DNA from: Dongshaea marina
Lineage (GTDB): Bacteria > Pseudomonadota > Gammaproteobacteria > Enterobacterales > Aeromonadaceae
Assembly (NCBI RefSeq): GCF_003072645.1
Contig: NZ_CP028897.1
Coordinates: 1,749,658-1,813,657, forward strand
Length of the DNA stretch: 64,000 nt
Direction: 5' to 3'
Positions 1-9,950 of this stretch are shown here, piece by piece. The notes beneath the pieces are model-generated. The model searched no databases. It was not told where the DNA came from and saw nothing but the letters and a program-made list of their open reading frames with translations. Position 1 is the first letter of the stretch; every line of letters starts with the position of its first letter. The position numbers and the translations under genes are program-made.

Positions 1-115
1 CCCGACCTTGATATCAGGTTCAGATCTCATTTTCTACCAGAGATAGCCTCCTTCAGGGGGCTGTAACTACCGGCTTCTATCCCGGGGCCCGATTTTCAAT
101 CACAAGGAACTTCTC

Positions 116-1075
116 ATGATAAAAAAAATAATTATTGATACCGATCCCGGCATTGATGATGCCTTTGCGCTGCTATTTGCCAAGCGGCATCCTCAATTGC
201 AATTGATGGGGATCACCACGGTTGCAGGGAATGCCAGTGTCGAGCAGACGACCCACAATGCGCTGTTCTTAAAAGAGCAATTTAAGATGGAGGTTCCTGT
301 CTGTCAGGGGGCTGCGGTTGCGCTGCATGGTGAGCCTCATCAGTACCCGGCCCATATTCATGGGCACAATGGCTTAGGTGATATTGAGATCCCGCAGGCG
401 GTTCCCGAGCTTCACTCTCTGTCTGCGGTTGATTTTTTGATCCAGAGCATAATGCAGCATCCGGGGGAAATCACCCTGGTGACATTGGGCCAGCTTACCA
501 ACCTGGCCCTGGCTCTGGAGCGTCAGCCTGAAATCGCGAGTCTGGTCAAAGAGGTTGTGGTGATGGGAGGAGCTCTCGGATACCAGGGGCATCAGGGAAA
601 CCTGACGCCGGTTGCGGAGGCAAATATTGGTTGCGATCCGGAGGCGGCAGAAAAAGTGTTTGCCGCCAACTGGCCCCTGACCCTGGTTGGGCTGGATGTG
701 ACCAATGAGATCTGGCTGGATACGCTGCAGCTCAACGAATTGGCCGACAAAGGGGGAGCAGAGGGGGAGCTACTCGCTACGATCAGCGGCTGTTATGCCG
801 ACTTTTATCATCAAAACACCGGGCGTGAAGGGGTGGCGGCCCATGATGTATCCGCAATCGCTTATCTGGTGGCGGCTGAGCACTTTGAGACCAAACAGGG
901 AGTGTTAAGAGTGGTGACCCAGGGCTGGTCGCGTGGGCAAACCCAACTCATTGTCAAAAATCGCCGCCTGGCCAATGATCCCGATTGGTGTGATTTGCCG
1001 GAAAAAACTGCCTGTATTGGCGTTGACTCGAAGCGGCTTAACCAGATCCTGATGGAGACCCTGCTCTATCAATAA
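116..1075 (+). CDS. Inosine/uridine-preferring nucleoside hydrolase
   Basis: Cytoplasmic N-ribohydrolase that splits ribonucleosides into base and ribose for purine/pyrimidine salvage. The 319-residue length fits the RihA/RihB/IunH family. The diagnostic N-terminal aspartate cluster DTDPGIDDA (residues about 8-16, Ca2+ and ribose binding) is intact, VVMGGA lies mid-protein, and AAHDVSAIAYLV near residue 243 supplies the C-terminal metal-binding Asp. The ATG is preceded by AAGGAA with about 7 nt spacing, which supports this start. The gene stands alone, with about 1 kb of non-coding DNA before the next gene. Which Rih subtype, and so which bases are preferred, cannot be decided by eye. Confidence 0.93.
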   Translation: MIKKIIIDTDPGIDDAFALLFAKRHPQLQLMGITTVAGNASVEQTTHNALFLKEQFKMEVPVCQGAAVALHGEPHQYPAHIHGHNGLGDIEIPQAVPELHSLSAVDFLIQSIMQHPGEITLVTLGQLTNLALALERQPEIASLVKEVVVMGGALGYQGHQGNLTPVAEANIGCDPEAAEKVFAANWPLTLVGLDVTNEIWLDTLQLNELADKGGAEGELLATISGCYADFYHQNTGREGVAAHDVSAIAYLVAAEHFETKQGVLRVVTQGWSRGQTQLIVKNRRLANDPDWCDLPEKTACIGVDSKRLNQILMETLLYQ

Positions 1076-2087
1076 GCTAATGCCTGTGGTTTGAGCGGCA
1101 GCAACCGCTACTTCTGACAGGCTGAGGCTTCGAATCATCATTTCCTGAGGATTCCTTCTTGGCCTGCGATATATAAAGCCCTGCAGCTGATTCCATCGAA
1201 CGGGAGTGGTGAATTCAGATGATAAGTACAAGGTTCATATTTGGGGTTGCTCAGGGCTCGGAAAGGATCTTTGCTATCTCCTTCCATGGGCGGGTGGCTC
1301 CTATTGGGAGGAGGTGTCGCTTAGATAAATGAGATATTCGTCACACAAAACCCTCTTATTAATTGAATCACAAGCATCTACTCCTAAGAAATCACCTTTT
1401 TAACAGCCTAAAAAAGACTCTCCCTCTCCTGCTGGTTAATCAAATGTTAATTTAGTTCTTTGTTTGTTTCCTCCTCCTGAGGGCGATTATGTCAGCAAGA
1501 TATAAATGACAGCTTAGCTATTGGCCGACCGAGCCGGCAGGGGGATCTTCAATCGTCCCTTGCGCCTTTATTCTCAAGGCTTCCGTGAAGGGTGAGAGCT
1601 TACGTTTTACGGGTTATCACTCATCCGAAAGTGACCAATTATGACAGCTTGAGACTATTTATGATCCAATCTGTATGTAGCGGAAAAGTAACATTGAGTC
1701 GACTGAAACGAGCCTGAATATGTTTTCAGAGCTGACTCAGGATGAAAATTGACCATTTTTAAACGATTATGGGTCATCCTTTGAGGGATAGATTTGTTGT
1801 GAGGGGTGTCGGTATCATATTTTCGTCGAGTGAGAGATAGCCATCTGTTTATTGAATGTGGAATATGTTTAATACCCGATTTATCCAAATGGATGGCCGA
1901 AAGAAATTTATATGAATACATATCATTAAATTCCACTCTCTTTATAAGTACAGAGGAAAATCAGATTAAGTATCGTGATAAATAAGCGAGTGGTTTGCTT
2001 TTCTTGTCTACTTATTCCTACTGAGATGAAGAATACGATTAATTCACTGCACAGGTGATTCTAACTGTTTTTCTATCTCAGTTATTT
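1076..2087. other. Long gene-free stretch upstream of the scp operon
   Basis: About 1 kb with no convincing coding sequence: the short frames lack ribosome-binding sites and recognisable proteins. It becomes AT-rich towards the riboswitch and presumably carries the scp promoter. I found no tRNA, insertion sequence or clear terminator in it. Confidence 0.5.
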
Positions 2088-2245
2088 TAAAAGGATCCAT
2101 AACTGCATCTGAAAGGATCTATGGGGAATCTCGTGAGAATCGAGAGCGGTCGCGCCACTGTGAGCGGGTATTTAACTCGTGAGCCAGACCTCCATAAAAG
2201 ACAACGCATTCTTCGCGGGATGAGAATGAAAATGCGGAGTTGAAT
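2088..2245 (+). promoter_or_regulatory. Cobalamin (B12) riboswitch
   Basis: Conserved cobalamin-riboswitch blocks appear in order: GGGGAATC, a P4-type stem (CTC...GAG), then GCGGTCGCGCCACTGTGA (the L5 signature GCCACTG), then GAGCCAGACCT. Downstream, CATTCT/AGAATG (about 2207-2228) forms a hairpin whose loop TTCGCGGG can pair with UCGCG of L5, the expected kissing-loop interaction. That hairpin ends a few bases before the GCGGAG ribosome-binding site of scpA, so control is probably translational. It makes sense here because the first gene encodes an adenosylcobalamin-dependent mutase. The 5' boundary is approximate. Confidence 0.88.
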
Positions 2246-4423
2246 ATGTCAGTTGAAACACAGCAATGGGAACAAGCTGCCACCAAACAGCTGAAAGGAA
2301 AGCCTGTTGATAGCTTAAAGCGGACAACCCCTGAGGGAATAGAGGTTAAGCCTCTTTATACCGCTGAAGATCTGGAAAACCTTGAAACTCAAAACACCAT
2401 GCCGGGCCTGGCTCCCTATGTTCGTGGCCCTTACCCAACCATGTATGCCGGACGCCCCTGGACCATACGTCAATATGCGGGCTTCTCTACCGCTAAAGAG
2501 TCCAACGCCTTCTATCGTAAGAACCTGGCTGCCGGGCAGAAAGGTTTGTCGGTTGCGTTCGATTTAGCAACTCACCGTGGCTATGACTCAGATAACCCCA
2601 GGGTTGCCGGCGATGTGGGTAAGGCCGGGGTTGCGATCGACAGCGTCGAAGATATGAAGATCCTGTTTGATCAGATCCCGCTGGATAAGATGTCTGTTTC
2701 CATGACCATGAATGGTGCCGTGATCCCCGTGATGGCGAACTATATCGTCGCCGCAGAGGAGCAGGGCGTTAGCCAGGAGCAGTTAACCGGGACAATTCAG
2801 AACGATATCCTGAAAGAGTTTTTAACCCGTAATACCTATATCTATCCGCCAGCACCCTCAATGCGGATCATCTCAGACATCATGGGGTATTGCTCCAAGA
2901 ATATGCCGCGCTTTAATACCATCAGTATTAGTGGTTACCACATGATGGAGGCGGGGGCCAATGCGGTTCAGCAAACCGCTTTTACCATTGCCGATGGGAT
3001 TGAGTACTGTAAGTCTGCGATCGCTGCCGGCCTGAGTGTCGATGACTTTGCACCACGTCTGTCTTTCTTCTTTGGGATCGGGATGAACTTCTTCATGAAT
3101 ATTGCCATGCTGCGTGCGGCAAGATTCCTGTGGAATGAAGAGATGATGAAGTTTGATCCGAAAAACCCTAAATCCTGCATGCTGCGGACCCACTGTCAGA
3201 CCTCAGGCTGGAGCCTGACCGAGCAGCAACCCTATAACAACATCATCCGTACCACCCTCGAGTGTATGTCTGCGGTACTCGGTGGCACTCAGTCATTGCA
3301 TACCAACGCCTTTGATGAGGCGATTGGTCTGCCCACCGAGTTCTCGGCGCGGATCGCCCGTAATACTCAGATCATTGTGCAGGAAGAGTCCCAGGTGTGT
3401 GATGTCATTGATCCCCTGGGTGGCTCCTACTATGTGGAGTCTCTGACCAACTCCATCATCACCGAAGCCCGCAAACTGATTCGTGAAATTGAAAAGCTTG
3501 GTGGCATGTCCAAGGCGATTGAGTCCGGGATGCCGAAGAAGCTGATTGAAGAGGCTGCGGCCCGCACCCAGGCACGGATCGAGCTGGGTGAAGATGTGAT
3601 TGTCGGGGTCAATAAATACAAGCTGGATCAGGAAGCTGAGGTTCCGGTGCTGGAGATCTCCGATGAGGTTCGCCTGGAGCAGATTGAGAGCCTGAAGAAG
3701 CTTAAAGCGACCCGGGATAACAGCGCCGTTGAACAGGCGCTGGCCAAGGTAACCCGGGTGGCCCGTGATGGTGGAAACCTGCTGGAAGTTGCCGTGGAAG
3801 CGGTGCGCCTTCGTGCCACCGTGGGTGAGATCAGTGATGCGATGGAGACAGTGTTTGGCCGTTACAGCGCTAAATCTGAGCTTATCTCAGGTGTTTACTC
3901 ATCAGAGTATGGTCAGGAAAACAGCGGCTTTGAGCAAACCAAGCTACGCACCGCAGCCTTTGCCGAGCAGGAGGGACGTCGCCCAAGGATCCTGATCGCC
4001 AAGATTGGCCAGGATGGGCACGACCGGGGCAGCAAGGTGGTTGCAACCGCACTGGCCGATCTCGGGTTTGATGTGGATCTGACACCAATGTTTGTGACCC
4101 CGCAGGAAGCGGCCAAGATGGCGATGGAGAATGATGTGCATGCGATCGGTGCTTCCTCTTTGGCTGCCGGACACAAATATATAGTGGCAACCCTGGATAG
4201 TGAGCTGAAAAAGCATGGCGCTTCGGATATCAAGATCTTCATCGGTGGGGTGATCCCACGCCAGGATTACGATGAGCTCTATCAGGAGGGAGCAAAAGCG
4301 GTGTTTGGCCCAGGCTCAAACATAGTGGATGTTGCCAATGAGATCCTGGATATGATCAGTGAGCCGCAATCTTCTGAGCAGCAGGCAACTGAGCAGAGTG
4401 AAACCGCAGGCTGCCCAGCCTAA
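2246..4423 (+). CDS. scpA: Methylmalonyl-CoA mutase (adenosylcobalamin-dependent)
   Basis: Interconverts succinyl-CoA and (R)-methylmalonyl-CoA by radical chemistry. It is a single-chain enzyme of the E. coli Sbm type, 725 residues. The N-terminal TIM-barrel substrate domain (about residues 20-560) includes [20 protein letters not shown]. The C-terminal B12-binding domain (about 590-710) has the DxHxxG motif as DGHDRG, whose His is the lower cobalt ligand, followed by GASSLAAGH and IGGVIP. I chose ATG 2246 over an in-frame TTG at 2240 because GCGGAG lies 6 nt upstream of the ATG. It is the first gene of the operon with scpB, scpC and argK, downstream of a cobalamin riboswitch. Confidence 0.97.
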   Translation: MSVETQQWEQAATKQLKGKPVDSLKRTTPEGIEVKPLYTAEDLENLETQNTMPGLAPYVRGPYPTMYAGRPWTIRQYAGFSTAKESNAFYRKNLAAGQKGLSVAFDLATHRGYDSDNPRVAGDVGKAGVAIDSVEDMKILFDQIPLDKMSVSMTMNGAVIPVMANYIVAAEEQGVSQEQLTGTIQNDILKEFLTRNTYIYPPAPSMRIISDIMGYCSKNMPRFNTISISGYHMMEAGANAVQQTAFTIADGIEYCKSAIAAGLSVDDFAPRLSFFFGIGMNFFMNIAMLRAARFLWNEEMMKFDPKNPKSCMLRTHCQTSGWSLTEQQPYNNIIRTTLECMSAVLGGTQSLHTNAFDEAIGLPTEFSARIARNTQIIVQEESQVCDVIDPLGGSYYVESLTNSIITEARKLIREIEKLGGMSKAIESGMPKKLIEEAAARTQARIELGEDVIVGVNKYKLDQEAEVPVLEISDEVRLEQIESLKKLKATRDNSAVEQALAKVTRVARDGGNLLEVAVEAVRLRATVGEISDAMETVFGRYSAKSELISGVYSSEYGQENSGFEQTKLRTAAFAEQEGRRPRILIAKIGQDGHDRGSKVVATALADLGFDVDLTPMFVTPQEAAKMAMENDVHAIGASSLAAGHKYIVATLDSELKKHGASDIKIFIGGVIPRQDYDELYQEGAKAVFGPGSNIVDVANEILDMISEPQSSEQQATEQSETAGCPA

Positions 4424-4460
4424 TCATCCTGAAAAACGTTTTTATCCTTTTTACTGCCAA

Positions 4461-4477
4461 GGGGGAGTTTCTCCCCC
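4461..4477 (+). other. Intercistronic hairpin between scpA and scpB
   Basis: A perfect 7-bp GC-rich stem (GGGGGAG / CTCCCCC) with a TTT loop sits between scpA and scpB. No T-tract follows, so it is more likely an mRNA-stabilising or attenuating element than a full terminator. Confidence 0.5.
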
Positions 4478-4526
4478 AGCCTTCAGACCAGGGCAGTTCA
4501 ATTTACAAAGATTAATAGGGGTTATT

Positions 4527-5306
4527 ATGTCTCTCGTAGAAACTAAATTCGAAAATCACGTCGGAACCATCACCTTAAATGACCAAAGACACCTCAATGC
4601 GCTGAGCGCTGAATTGGTCGATGATATTATTCATGCCCTCAATGAGTTTAATAACTCTGAAACTCGCGCCGTGATTATTCGTGCGCCGAAGGGGGTCAAG
4701 GTGTTCTCGGCCGGTCACGATGTGAAGGAGCTTCCAAAAGGCACGGTCGATCCCCTGACCTATAACGATCCACTGCGTCGCGTGGTGCGTGAGCTGGAGC
4801 TGTTCCCACACCCAACCATAGCCATGATGGAGGGAACCGTATGGGGAGGTGCCTGTGAGCTGGTGATGAGTTGTGACATCCTGATCTCCTCTGATACATC
4901 CACCTTTGCGATCACTCCGGCCAAGTTGGGCGTTCCCTATAATCTGTCGGGTGTCCTCAACTTCATGCAGAACATCAGCATCCCGGTGATGAAAGAGATG
5001 CTATTTACAGCCGAGCCGATCTCCGCTTCTCGCGCCGTCGAGATCGGGATGATCAACCACGCTGTGCCTGTCGAGCAGCTTGAGGGCTTTACCATTGAGA
5101 TGGCGGCCAAGATCACCCGTAACGCACCATTATCTATCTCGGTGATGAAAGATGAGATGCGGGTTCTGGCCGGAGCCTTCCCGCTCAACCCGGTTGACTT
5201 CGAACGAATCCAGGGCAACCGTCGCAAAGTCTACAACAGTAAGGATTACCTCGAAGGGATCAATGCCTTCTTTGAAAAGCGCCGCCCCGAATTTAAGGGC
5301 GAGTAG
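4527..5306 (+). CDS. scpB: Methylmalonyl-CoA decarboxylase (crotonase family)
   Basis: Decarboxylates methylmalonyl-CoA to propionyl-CoA in the succinate-to-propionate route. At 259 residues it matches E. coli ScpB in size. Crotonase-fold landmarks are visible: the oxyanion-hole loops FSAGHDVKELP (about residues 56-66) and EGTVWGGACELVMSCD (about 99-114). The reading frame is open further upstream into scpA, but the family N-terminus MSLVETKFENHVGTI fixes the start at 4527. It shares the operon with the mutase that makes its substrate and the CoA-transferase that uses its product. Confidence 0.95.
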   Translation: MSLVETKFENHVGTITLNDQRHLNALSAELVDDIIHALNEFNNSETRAVIIRAPKGVKVFSAGHDVKELPKGTVDPLTYNDPLRRVVRELELFPHPTIAMMEGTVWGGACELVMSCDILISSDTSTFAITPAKLGVPYNLSGVLNFMQNISIPVMKEMLFTAEPISASRAVEIGMINHAVPVEQLEGFTIEMAAKITRNAPLSISVMKDEMRVLAGAFPLNPVDFERIQGNRRKVYNSKDYLEGINAFFEKRRPEFKGE

Positions 5307-5423
5307 TGGTCTGTTATCGGGTCATGCGCTGACTCGCGAACCACTTCTGTTCGATATTTTCAAAGACAGTACCGGGCGGCTCAACGGATGAGCTCCCCGG
5401 TGAAAACAAACAGGAAGGCATAG

Positions 5424-6926
5424 ATGAATATTCAAACACATGCTCCGGTGCTCAGTGCTGAGGAGGCTGCCGCACTGATCCCCCACGATGCCATGATAGG
5501 CTTTAGTGGATTTACATCGGCAGGTGCCGCCAAGGCGGTGCCACGGGCGCTGGCTCAGAGAGCGAAAGCGCTGCACGCAGCACAAACGCCCTTTAAACTC
5601 AAGGTCCTTGCGGGGGCATCCACGGGTAAGAGTGTGGACTCGGCCCTGGCTGAGGCCAACGCGATCAGCTCCAGAGTGGGCTACCAATCCTCCCGCGAGC
5701 TTCGCAAACAGATTAATGCCGAAGAGGTGGATTTTATAGATATTCACCTGTCTCACCTGCCACAAATGGTGCAGAGCGGCTCACTGGGCAAGCTTGATTT
5801 TGCGGTGATTGAGGCGACCGAGTACTCTCCCGACGGCCGTGTCTATCTCAGTACCTCCATCGGTGCCTCACCGACCTACCTTGAGTGCGCCGATAAGGTG
5901 ATTATCGAGATCAACCGTTATCACTCGCCACGCTTAAGTGAGATGACCGACATCCTGAGTGTGAAGCGTCCACCACACCGGGATCTGATCCCGATTTTTA
6001 ATCCGCTCTCCAAAGCGGGTCGCCAGTATGCCAGTGTCGACCCACAAAAAGTGGTCGGGATTGTGTATACGGATGAACCGGATGAGGTTCCTCCCTTTGC
6101 CGCCCCGGATAAGACCAGTGAGCTCATCAGCAATCATGTGGTGGAGTTTTTGCTGTGGAAGATGAGTACAGGGCAGATCCCCAAGGAGTTTCTGCCGATT
6201 CAAAGTGGCGTGGGTAACATAGGCAATGCGGTGATGAATGGGCTGGGTCATCACAAGGATATCCCTCCCTTCACCATGTTTACCGAGGTGCTTCAGGATT
6301 CCATCGTGGATCTGATGGAGAGTGGTAAAGTTCAGGGAGCCAGTACCTGTGCGCTGACGATCCTTCCGGAAAACCTGGAGCGGATCTATAACAACATGGA
6401 CTTTTTTGCGCCCCGGGTAGTGCTGCGGCCACAGGATATCTCCAATAACCCGACCCTGGCACGCCAGCTGGGAGTGATCGCTATCAACACGGCCCTTGAG
6501 GTGGATATCTATGGTAATGTGAACTCCACTCATGTGTGTGGCACAGATATGATGAACGGCATTGGTGGCAGCGGTGATTTTGAGCGCAATGGCTACCTGT
6601 CGATCTTTGTCTGTCCCTCCATCGCCAAGGGCGGCAAGATCTCGACAATCGTGCCTATGTGCACCCATATCGATAGCAGTGAGCACTCGGTGGATGCCAT
6701 CATCACCGAGCAGGGGATCGCCTACATTCGTAATCTGTCACCTAAAAAACGCGCCGAGGTGATTATCGAAAACTGTGTCCACCCCATGTACAAGGATTTC
6801 ATGAGAGATTATCTCGCATCCTGTAAAAAGGGGCATATCCGCCACAACCTGAGCCGCTGCTTCGAACTTCACCAGAATCTCCTGGAGCAGGGAGCTATGC
6901 TGCCCGGATTACGGGAAACCGCATGA
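5424..6926 (+). CDS. scpC: Propionyl-CoA:succinate CoA-transferase
   Basis: Transfers CoA from propionyl-CoA to succinate, regenerating succinyl-CoA and closing the ScpABC cycle that releases propionate. The protein has 500 residues, close to E. coli ScpC/YgfH, and belongs to the acetyl-CoA hydrolase/transferase family. The N-terminal half carries ATEYSPDGRVYLSTSIGASPTYL. The C-terminal half carries TALEVDIYGNVNSTHVCG, which holds the family's catalytic Glu, and a Gly-rich GIGGSGDFERNGYLS. An AGGAAG ribosome-binding site lies about 8 nt before the ATG. It is about 115 bp after scpB and 36 bp before argK. Confidence 0.95.
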   Translation: MNIQTHAPVLSAEEAAALIPHDAMIGFSGFTSAGAAKAVPRALAQRAKALHAAQTPFKLKVLAGASTGKSVDSALAEANAISSRVGYQSSRELRKQINAEEVDFIDIHLSHLPQMVQSGSLGKLDFAVIEATEYSPDGRVYLSTSIGASPTYLECADKVIIEINRYHSPRLSEMTDILSVKRPPHRDLIPIFNPLSKAGRQYASVDPQKVVGIVYTDEPDEVPPFAAPDKTSELISNHVVEFLLWKMSTGQIPKEFLPIQSGVGNIGNAVMNGLGHHKDIPPFTMFTEVLQDSIVDLMESGKVQGASTCALTILPENLERIYNNMDFFAPRVVLRPQDISNNPTLARQLGVIAINTALEVDIYGNVNSTHVCGTDMMNGIGGSGDFERNGYLSIFVCPSIAKGGKISTIVPMCTHIDSSEHSVDAIITEQGIAYIRNLSPKKRAEVIIENCVHPMYKDFMRDYLASCKKGHIRHNLSRCFELHQNLLEQGAMLPGLRETA

Positions 6927-6962
6927 GGGCCCTGAGCCGGATTGATATGGGAGATCATTAAG

Positions 6963-7940
6963 ATGAGATTTGATACGGCCGAGGATTACATCCGTGGGAT
7001 CCTGTCCGGCAACCGCAGGGCCCTGGCCAAGGCGATCACTCTGACCGAGAGCTCCCATGCCAGGCATGAGTCACTGGCACAACAGGTGATGCTCGGAGTG
7101 ATGAAGGAGACCGGACGGGCGATCAGGGTCGGGATCACCGGGGTACCCGGCGTGGGTAAGAGCACTTTCATCGAGTCTCTTGGACTCTACCTGGCCGGGT
7201 TGGGCCATAGGGTCGCCGTGCTGGCTGTCGATCCCAGTAGCCCGATCAGCGGTGGGAGTATCCTGGGAGATAAGACCCGGATGGAGAAACTCTCGACTCA
7301 TGACAATGTGTATATCCGCCCCTCTCCCTCTTCGAATCACCTGGGGGGAGTGACCCGCAAGACCCGCGAGGCGATGCTACTTTGTGAGGCTGCAGGTTTT
7401 GACGTGATCCTGGTGGAAACCGTGGGGGTCGGTCAGTCTGAGGTGGCGGTGGCCTCTATGGTGGACTTTTTCCTGGTGCTGATGCTGGCCAATGCCGGCG
7501 ATGAGCTACAGGGGATCAAAAAAGGGGTCCTGGAGCTGGCGGATAGCCTGGTGATCAATAAAGCCGATAAAAACAGTATGGATCGGGCCCTGGTGGCGAA
7601 GAAGCAGTATGAAAATGCCTTTCATCTGTTGCGGCCGGCTTCGCCGAACTGGTCACCCAAAGTCCTGACCTGTAGCGCCCTTGAGAGCCGGGGAGTCCCT
7701 GAGGTATGGGAGACGATTTTGAGTCATCACCAGTCCCTGAGCCAAAGTGGCGAGCTTTCGCAAAACCGCCAGCGCCAATCACTGGACTGGATGTGGTCCA
7801 TCATTGATGAGGGGCTCAAGAGCCACTTCATGGGCTTGCCCGAAGTTCAGCAGGCGATCCCGCAACTGGTTGCCTCTTTAGAAGATCAGAGCCTGAGTCC
7901 CGTCATGGCGGCTAACCGGGTTCTTGACCTTATCAAATAG
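6963..7940 (+). CDS. argK: Methylmalonyl-CoA mutase chaperone GTPase (MeaB/ArgK)
   Basis: G3E-family GTPase that loads and protects the cobalamin cofactor of methylmalonyl-CoA mutase. The roughly 325 residues include Walker A GVPGVGKST (about 44-52), AVDPSSPISGGSILGDKTRM, the switch region ETVGVGQSE and the guanine-specificity motif NKAD. The frame opens at a TTG at 6942, but GGGAG at 6949-6953 is well placed for ATG 6963 (MRFDTAEDYI). It closes the scp operon. The order here is mutase-decarboxylase-transferase-chaperone, whereas in E. coli argK follows the mutase directly. Confidence 0.95.
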   Translation: MRFDTAEDYIRGILSGNRRALAKAITLTESSHARHESLAQQVMLGVMKETGRAIRVGITGVPGVGKSTFIESLGLYLAGLGHRVAVLAVDPSSPISGGSILGDKTRMEKLSTHDNVYIRPSPSSNHLGGVTRKTREAMLLCEAAGFDVILVETVGVGQSEVAVASMVDFFLVLMLANAGDELQGIKKGVLELADSLVINKADKNSMDRALVAKKQYENAFHLLRPASPNWSPKVLTCSALESRGVPEVWETILSHHQSLSQSGELSQNRQRQSLDWMWSIIDEGLKSHFMGLPEVQQAIPQLVASLEDQSLSPVMAANRVLDLIK

Positions 7941-7948
7941 TGAAGCAA

Positions 7949-7990
7949 CAGCCGGGTGAGGTAGCCTCAGTTACCGCCCGGCTGCGTTTT
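7949..7990 (+). terminator. Probable rho-independent terminator after argK
   Basis: An outer 8-bp stem CAGCCGGG/CCCGGCTG encloses a small inner stem (TGAGG/CCTCA) and is followed by CGTTTTCC. The position, 9 bp after the argK stop, fits the end of the scp operon. The short T-tract makes it moderate rather than certain. Confidence 0.6.
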
Positions 7991-8019
7991 CCTGCCCTGT
8001 TCGACACTTAGGAGAGTGT

Positions 8020-8277
8020 ATGAGTCTTAGTTCACTGGTTAAGCTGGCCCCCGAGGTTTATGATCCCTCTGTCTCAGAGCTGCTGGATGCATCCATGGAG
8101 TTAAAAACCATAGGTGCCATTCGCTCTTTTATTCAGCTCAAGGGGCAAGGTGCGGATCCTTCGATGATGCGCTTTTTGCACCAGCTGGTCTCTATGCTCG
8201 AAGAGCAGCATTGGAGTGAGGTTGCCAAGCCTGAGAAAAAACGTTTGCTGGCCGAGATCCAGCAGTTATTAGCCTGA
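8020..8277 (+). CDS. Small conserved-looking protein of unknown function
   Basis: An 85-residue, probably soluble and largely helical protein (MSLSSLVKLAPEVYDPSVSE...) with no Cys and no membrane segment. A good AGGAGAG ribosome-binding site precedes the ATG. I do not recognise the family. It lies 80 bp after argK, beyond the probable terminator, and runs in the same direction as the Cys-rich gene that follows 13 bp later, so the two are likely co-transcribed. Confidence 0.6.
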   Translation: MSLSSLVKLAPEVYDPSVSELLDASMELKTIGAIRSFIQLKGQGADPSMMRFLHQLVSMLEEQHWSEVAKPEKKRLLAEIQQLLA

Positions 8278-8290
8278 TTTGAGAACCCTG

Positions 8291-8515
8291 ATGCCCCAGA
8301 TAAAAGAGAAATTGTGTCCTCTGTGCCATAAACCCAATGGCTGCATGGTGAACAGCGAGCAGCCCTGTTGGTGCACCGAGCGAAAAATACCTGCAGCCCT
8401 GATCAAACGTGTTCCTGAAAAGCTGCAGGGCAAAGCCTGTATCTGCCAGAGCTGTGTCACCGCATATCATGCAGAGACTCTGATCGTTTCGGCCGAGCTA
8501 AAACAGACCCTCTGA
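8291..8515 (+). CDS. Cysteine-rich CWC-family small protein
   Basis: A 74-residue protein with a metal-binding look: CPLCHKPNGC, then CWC, then CICQSC, the cysteine arrangement of the Cys_rich_CWC family (named for its Cys-Trp-Cys). Zn2+ binding is inferred and the function is unknown. The frame also opens at TTG 8279, but ATG 8291 (MPQIKEKLCPLC) is the more natural start. It is downstream of an unknown 85-residue protein and convergent with the alanine symporter gene. Confidence 0.75.
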   Translation: MPQIKEKLCPLCHKPNGCMVNSEQPCWCTERKIPAALIKRVPEKLQGKACICQSCVTAYHAETLIVSAELKQTL

Positions 8516-8561
8516 GCCTCTCTCCTTGGTTACAACTCCTGTCACAGCGGCACAATCGGGC

Positions 8562-9950
8562 TCAGTGCTTATGGGGGCAGCTGGCTACGGCTCGCTCCAG
8601 TGCCTTGAATGCAAAATACTCCCGGGTGGTGTGAAAGACCACTGGGCTGAGTAGCACCAGTGCTATCAGGTTAGGGATCGCCATCATCGCATTGAGGGTA
8701 TCCGCAAGTAGCCAGATAAAACTCAGTGAGCCGGTGGCCCCAACCGGAATTGCACAGATCCACAGCAGGCGAAAGGGAAGAATGGCCTTGTCTCCCAGCA
8801 GGTACTGCACGCATTTTTCTCCATAAAAGCTCCACCCCAGGATGGTGGTAAAGGCAAATATTGCCAGTGCGATCGCCACCACATAGCCACCGACTCCGGG
8901 GAGGGTGGAGCTAAATGCATGAGCGGTTAACACAGAGCCTGTTTCACCCGAGTTCCAGGCTCCCGAGACCACTATGGCCAGCCCGGTAATGCTACAGATC
9001 ACCAGGGTATCCAGGAAGGTTCCCAGCATGGCTATGAGCCCCTGCTTAACGGGTTCGTTGGTCTGGGCGACTGCATGAGCGATAGGTGCGCTGCCAAGGC
9101 CTGCTTCATTGGAGAACACTCCCCGGGCAACTCCAAATTGGATGGCAGCAGCAACACCGGCACCTGCGAAACCACCACTGGCTGCAACCGGATTGAAGGC
9201 ACTGTGTAAGATGAGCCAAAAAGCCTCTGGAATCGCACTGTAATTTGCGATGAGAACAATCAGCCCTCCAGCCAGGTACAGTAAGGCCATCAGGGGAACC
9301 AATCGACTGGCGACCTGGGCTATTCTTTTGACACCACCAATGATCACAGAGCCGACCAGCAGCATGGTGATCAGGCCACTCACCCATAAGGGGATCCCAA
9401 AGCTTGACTCCAGGGCATGAGAAACCGAGTTAGCCTGAACTGTGTTGCCGATGCCAAAACCTGCGATTGAACCAAACAGGGCAAACAGAGCTCCCAGCCA
9501 GGCCCATCTTTTCCCAAGGCCATTTTTGATGTAGTACATGGGGCCACCTACATGGTCTCCCTTGTCATCCCGCTCACGAAATTTGACAGCGCAGACCGCT
9601 TCAGAATACTTGGTTGCCATCCCAACCAGGGCTGTACACCACATCCAAAACAGGGCTCCGGGTCCGCCAAGGAAGATAGCGGTGGCGACGCCCGCAATAT
9701 TTCCTGTGCCAATGGTGGCAGAGAGTGAGGTCATCAGGGCGCTGAACGGGCTTATCTCTCCCTCTTTTTTACTCTCCTCATCGCTTCTTCTTCCTTTCCA
9801 TAAGAGTCGGAAACTGGTGACGAGTTTTCTAACCTGTAACCCCCTGAGTCCCAGGGTCAGAAACAGTCCAACTCCCAGGATCATCACGAGCATCGGGATG
9901 CCCCATACAAAGCTATTGATTTGCTTGATTAGTTCGGTAAGCCAATTCAT
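8562..9950 (-). CDS. Sodium:alanine/glycine symporter (AGCS family)
   Basis: Inner-membrane carrier that imports alanine or glycine with Na+. The 462 residues contain about 10-11 hydrophobic segments. Family signatures are clear: SATIGTGNIAGVATAIFLGGPGALFWMW (about residues 75-102), GGPMYYI, and RGVFSNEAGLGSAPIAHA in the middle of the chain. It is single-gene, convergent with the CWC gene and divergent from the DUF481 gene. The nearest characterised relatives are DagA/AlsT/YaaJ-type carriers. I cannot tell alanine from glycine preference. Confidence 0.93.
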   Translation of the reverse strand: MNWLTELIKQINSFVWGIPMLVMILGVGLFLTLGLRGLQVRKLVTSFRLLWKGRRSDEESKKEGEISPFSALMTSLSATIGTGNIAGVATAIFLGGPGALFWMWCTALVGMATKYSEAVCAVKFRERDDKGDHVGGPMYYIKNGLGKRWAWLGALFALFGSIAGFGIGNTVQANSVSHALESSFGIPLWVSGLITMLLVGSVIIGGVKRIAQVASRLVPLMALLYLAGGLIVLIANYSAIPEAFWLILHSAFNPVAASGGFAGAGVAAAIQFGVARGVFSNEAGLGSAPIAHAVAQTNEPVKQGLIAMLGTFLDTLVICSITGLAIVVSGAWNSGETGSVLTAHAFSSTLPGVGGYVVAIALAIFAFTTILGWSFYGEKCVQYLLGDKAILPFRLLWICAIPVGATGSLSFIWLLADTLNAMMAIPNLIALVLLSPVVFHTTREYFAFKALERAVASCPHKH

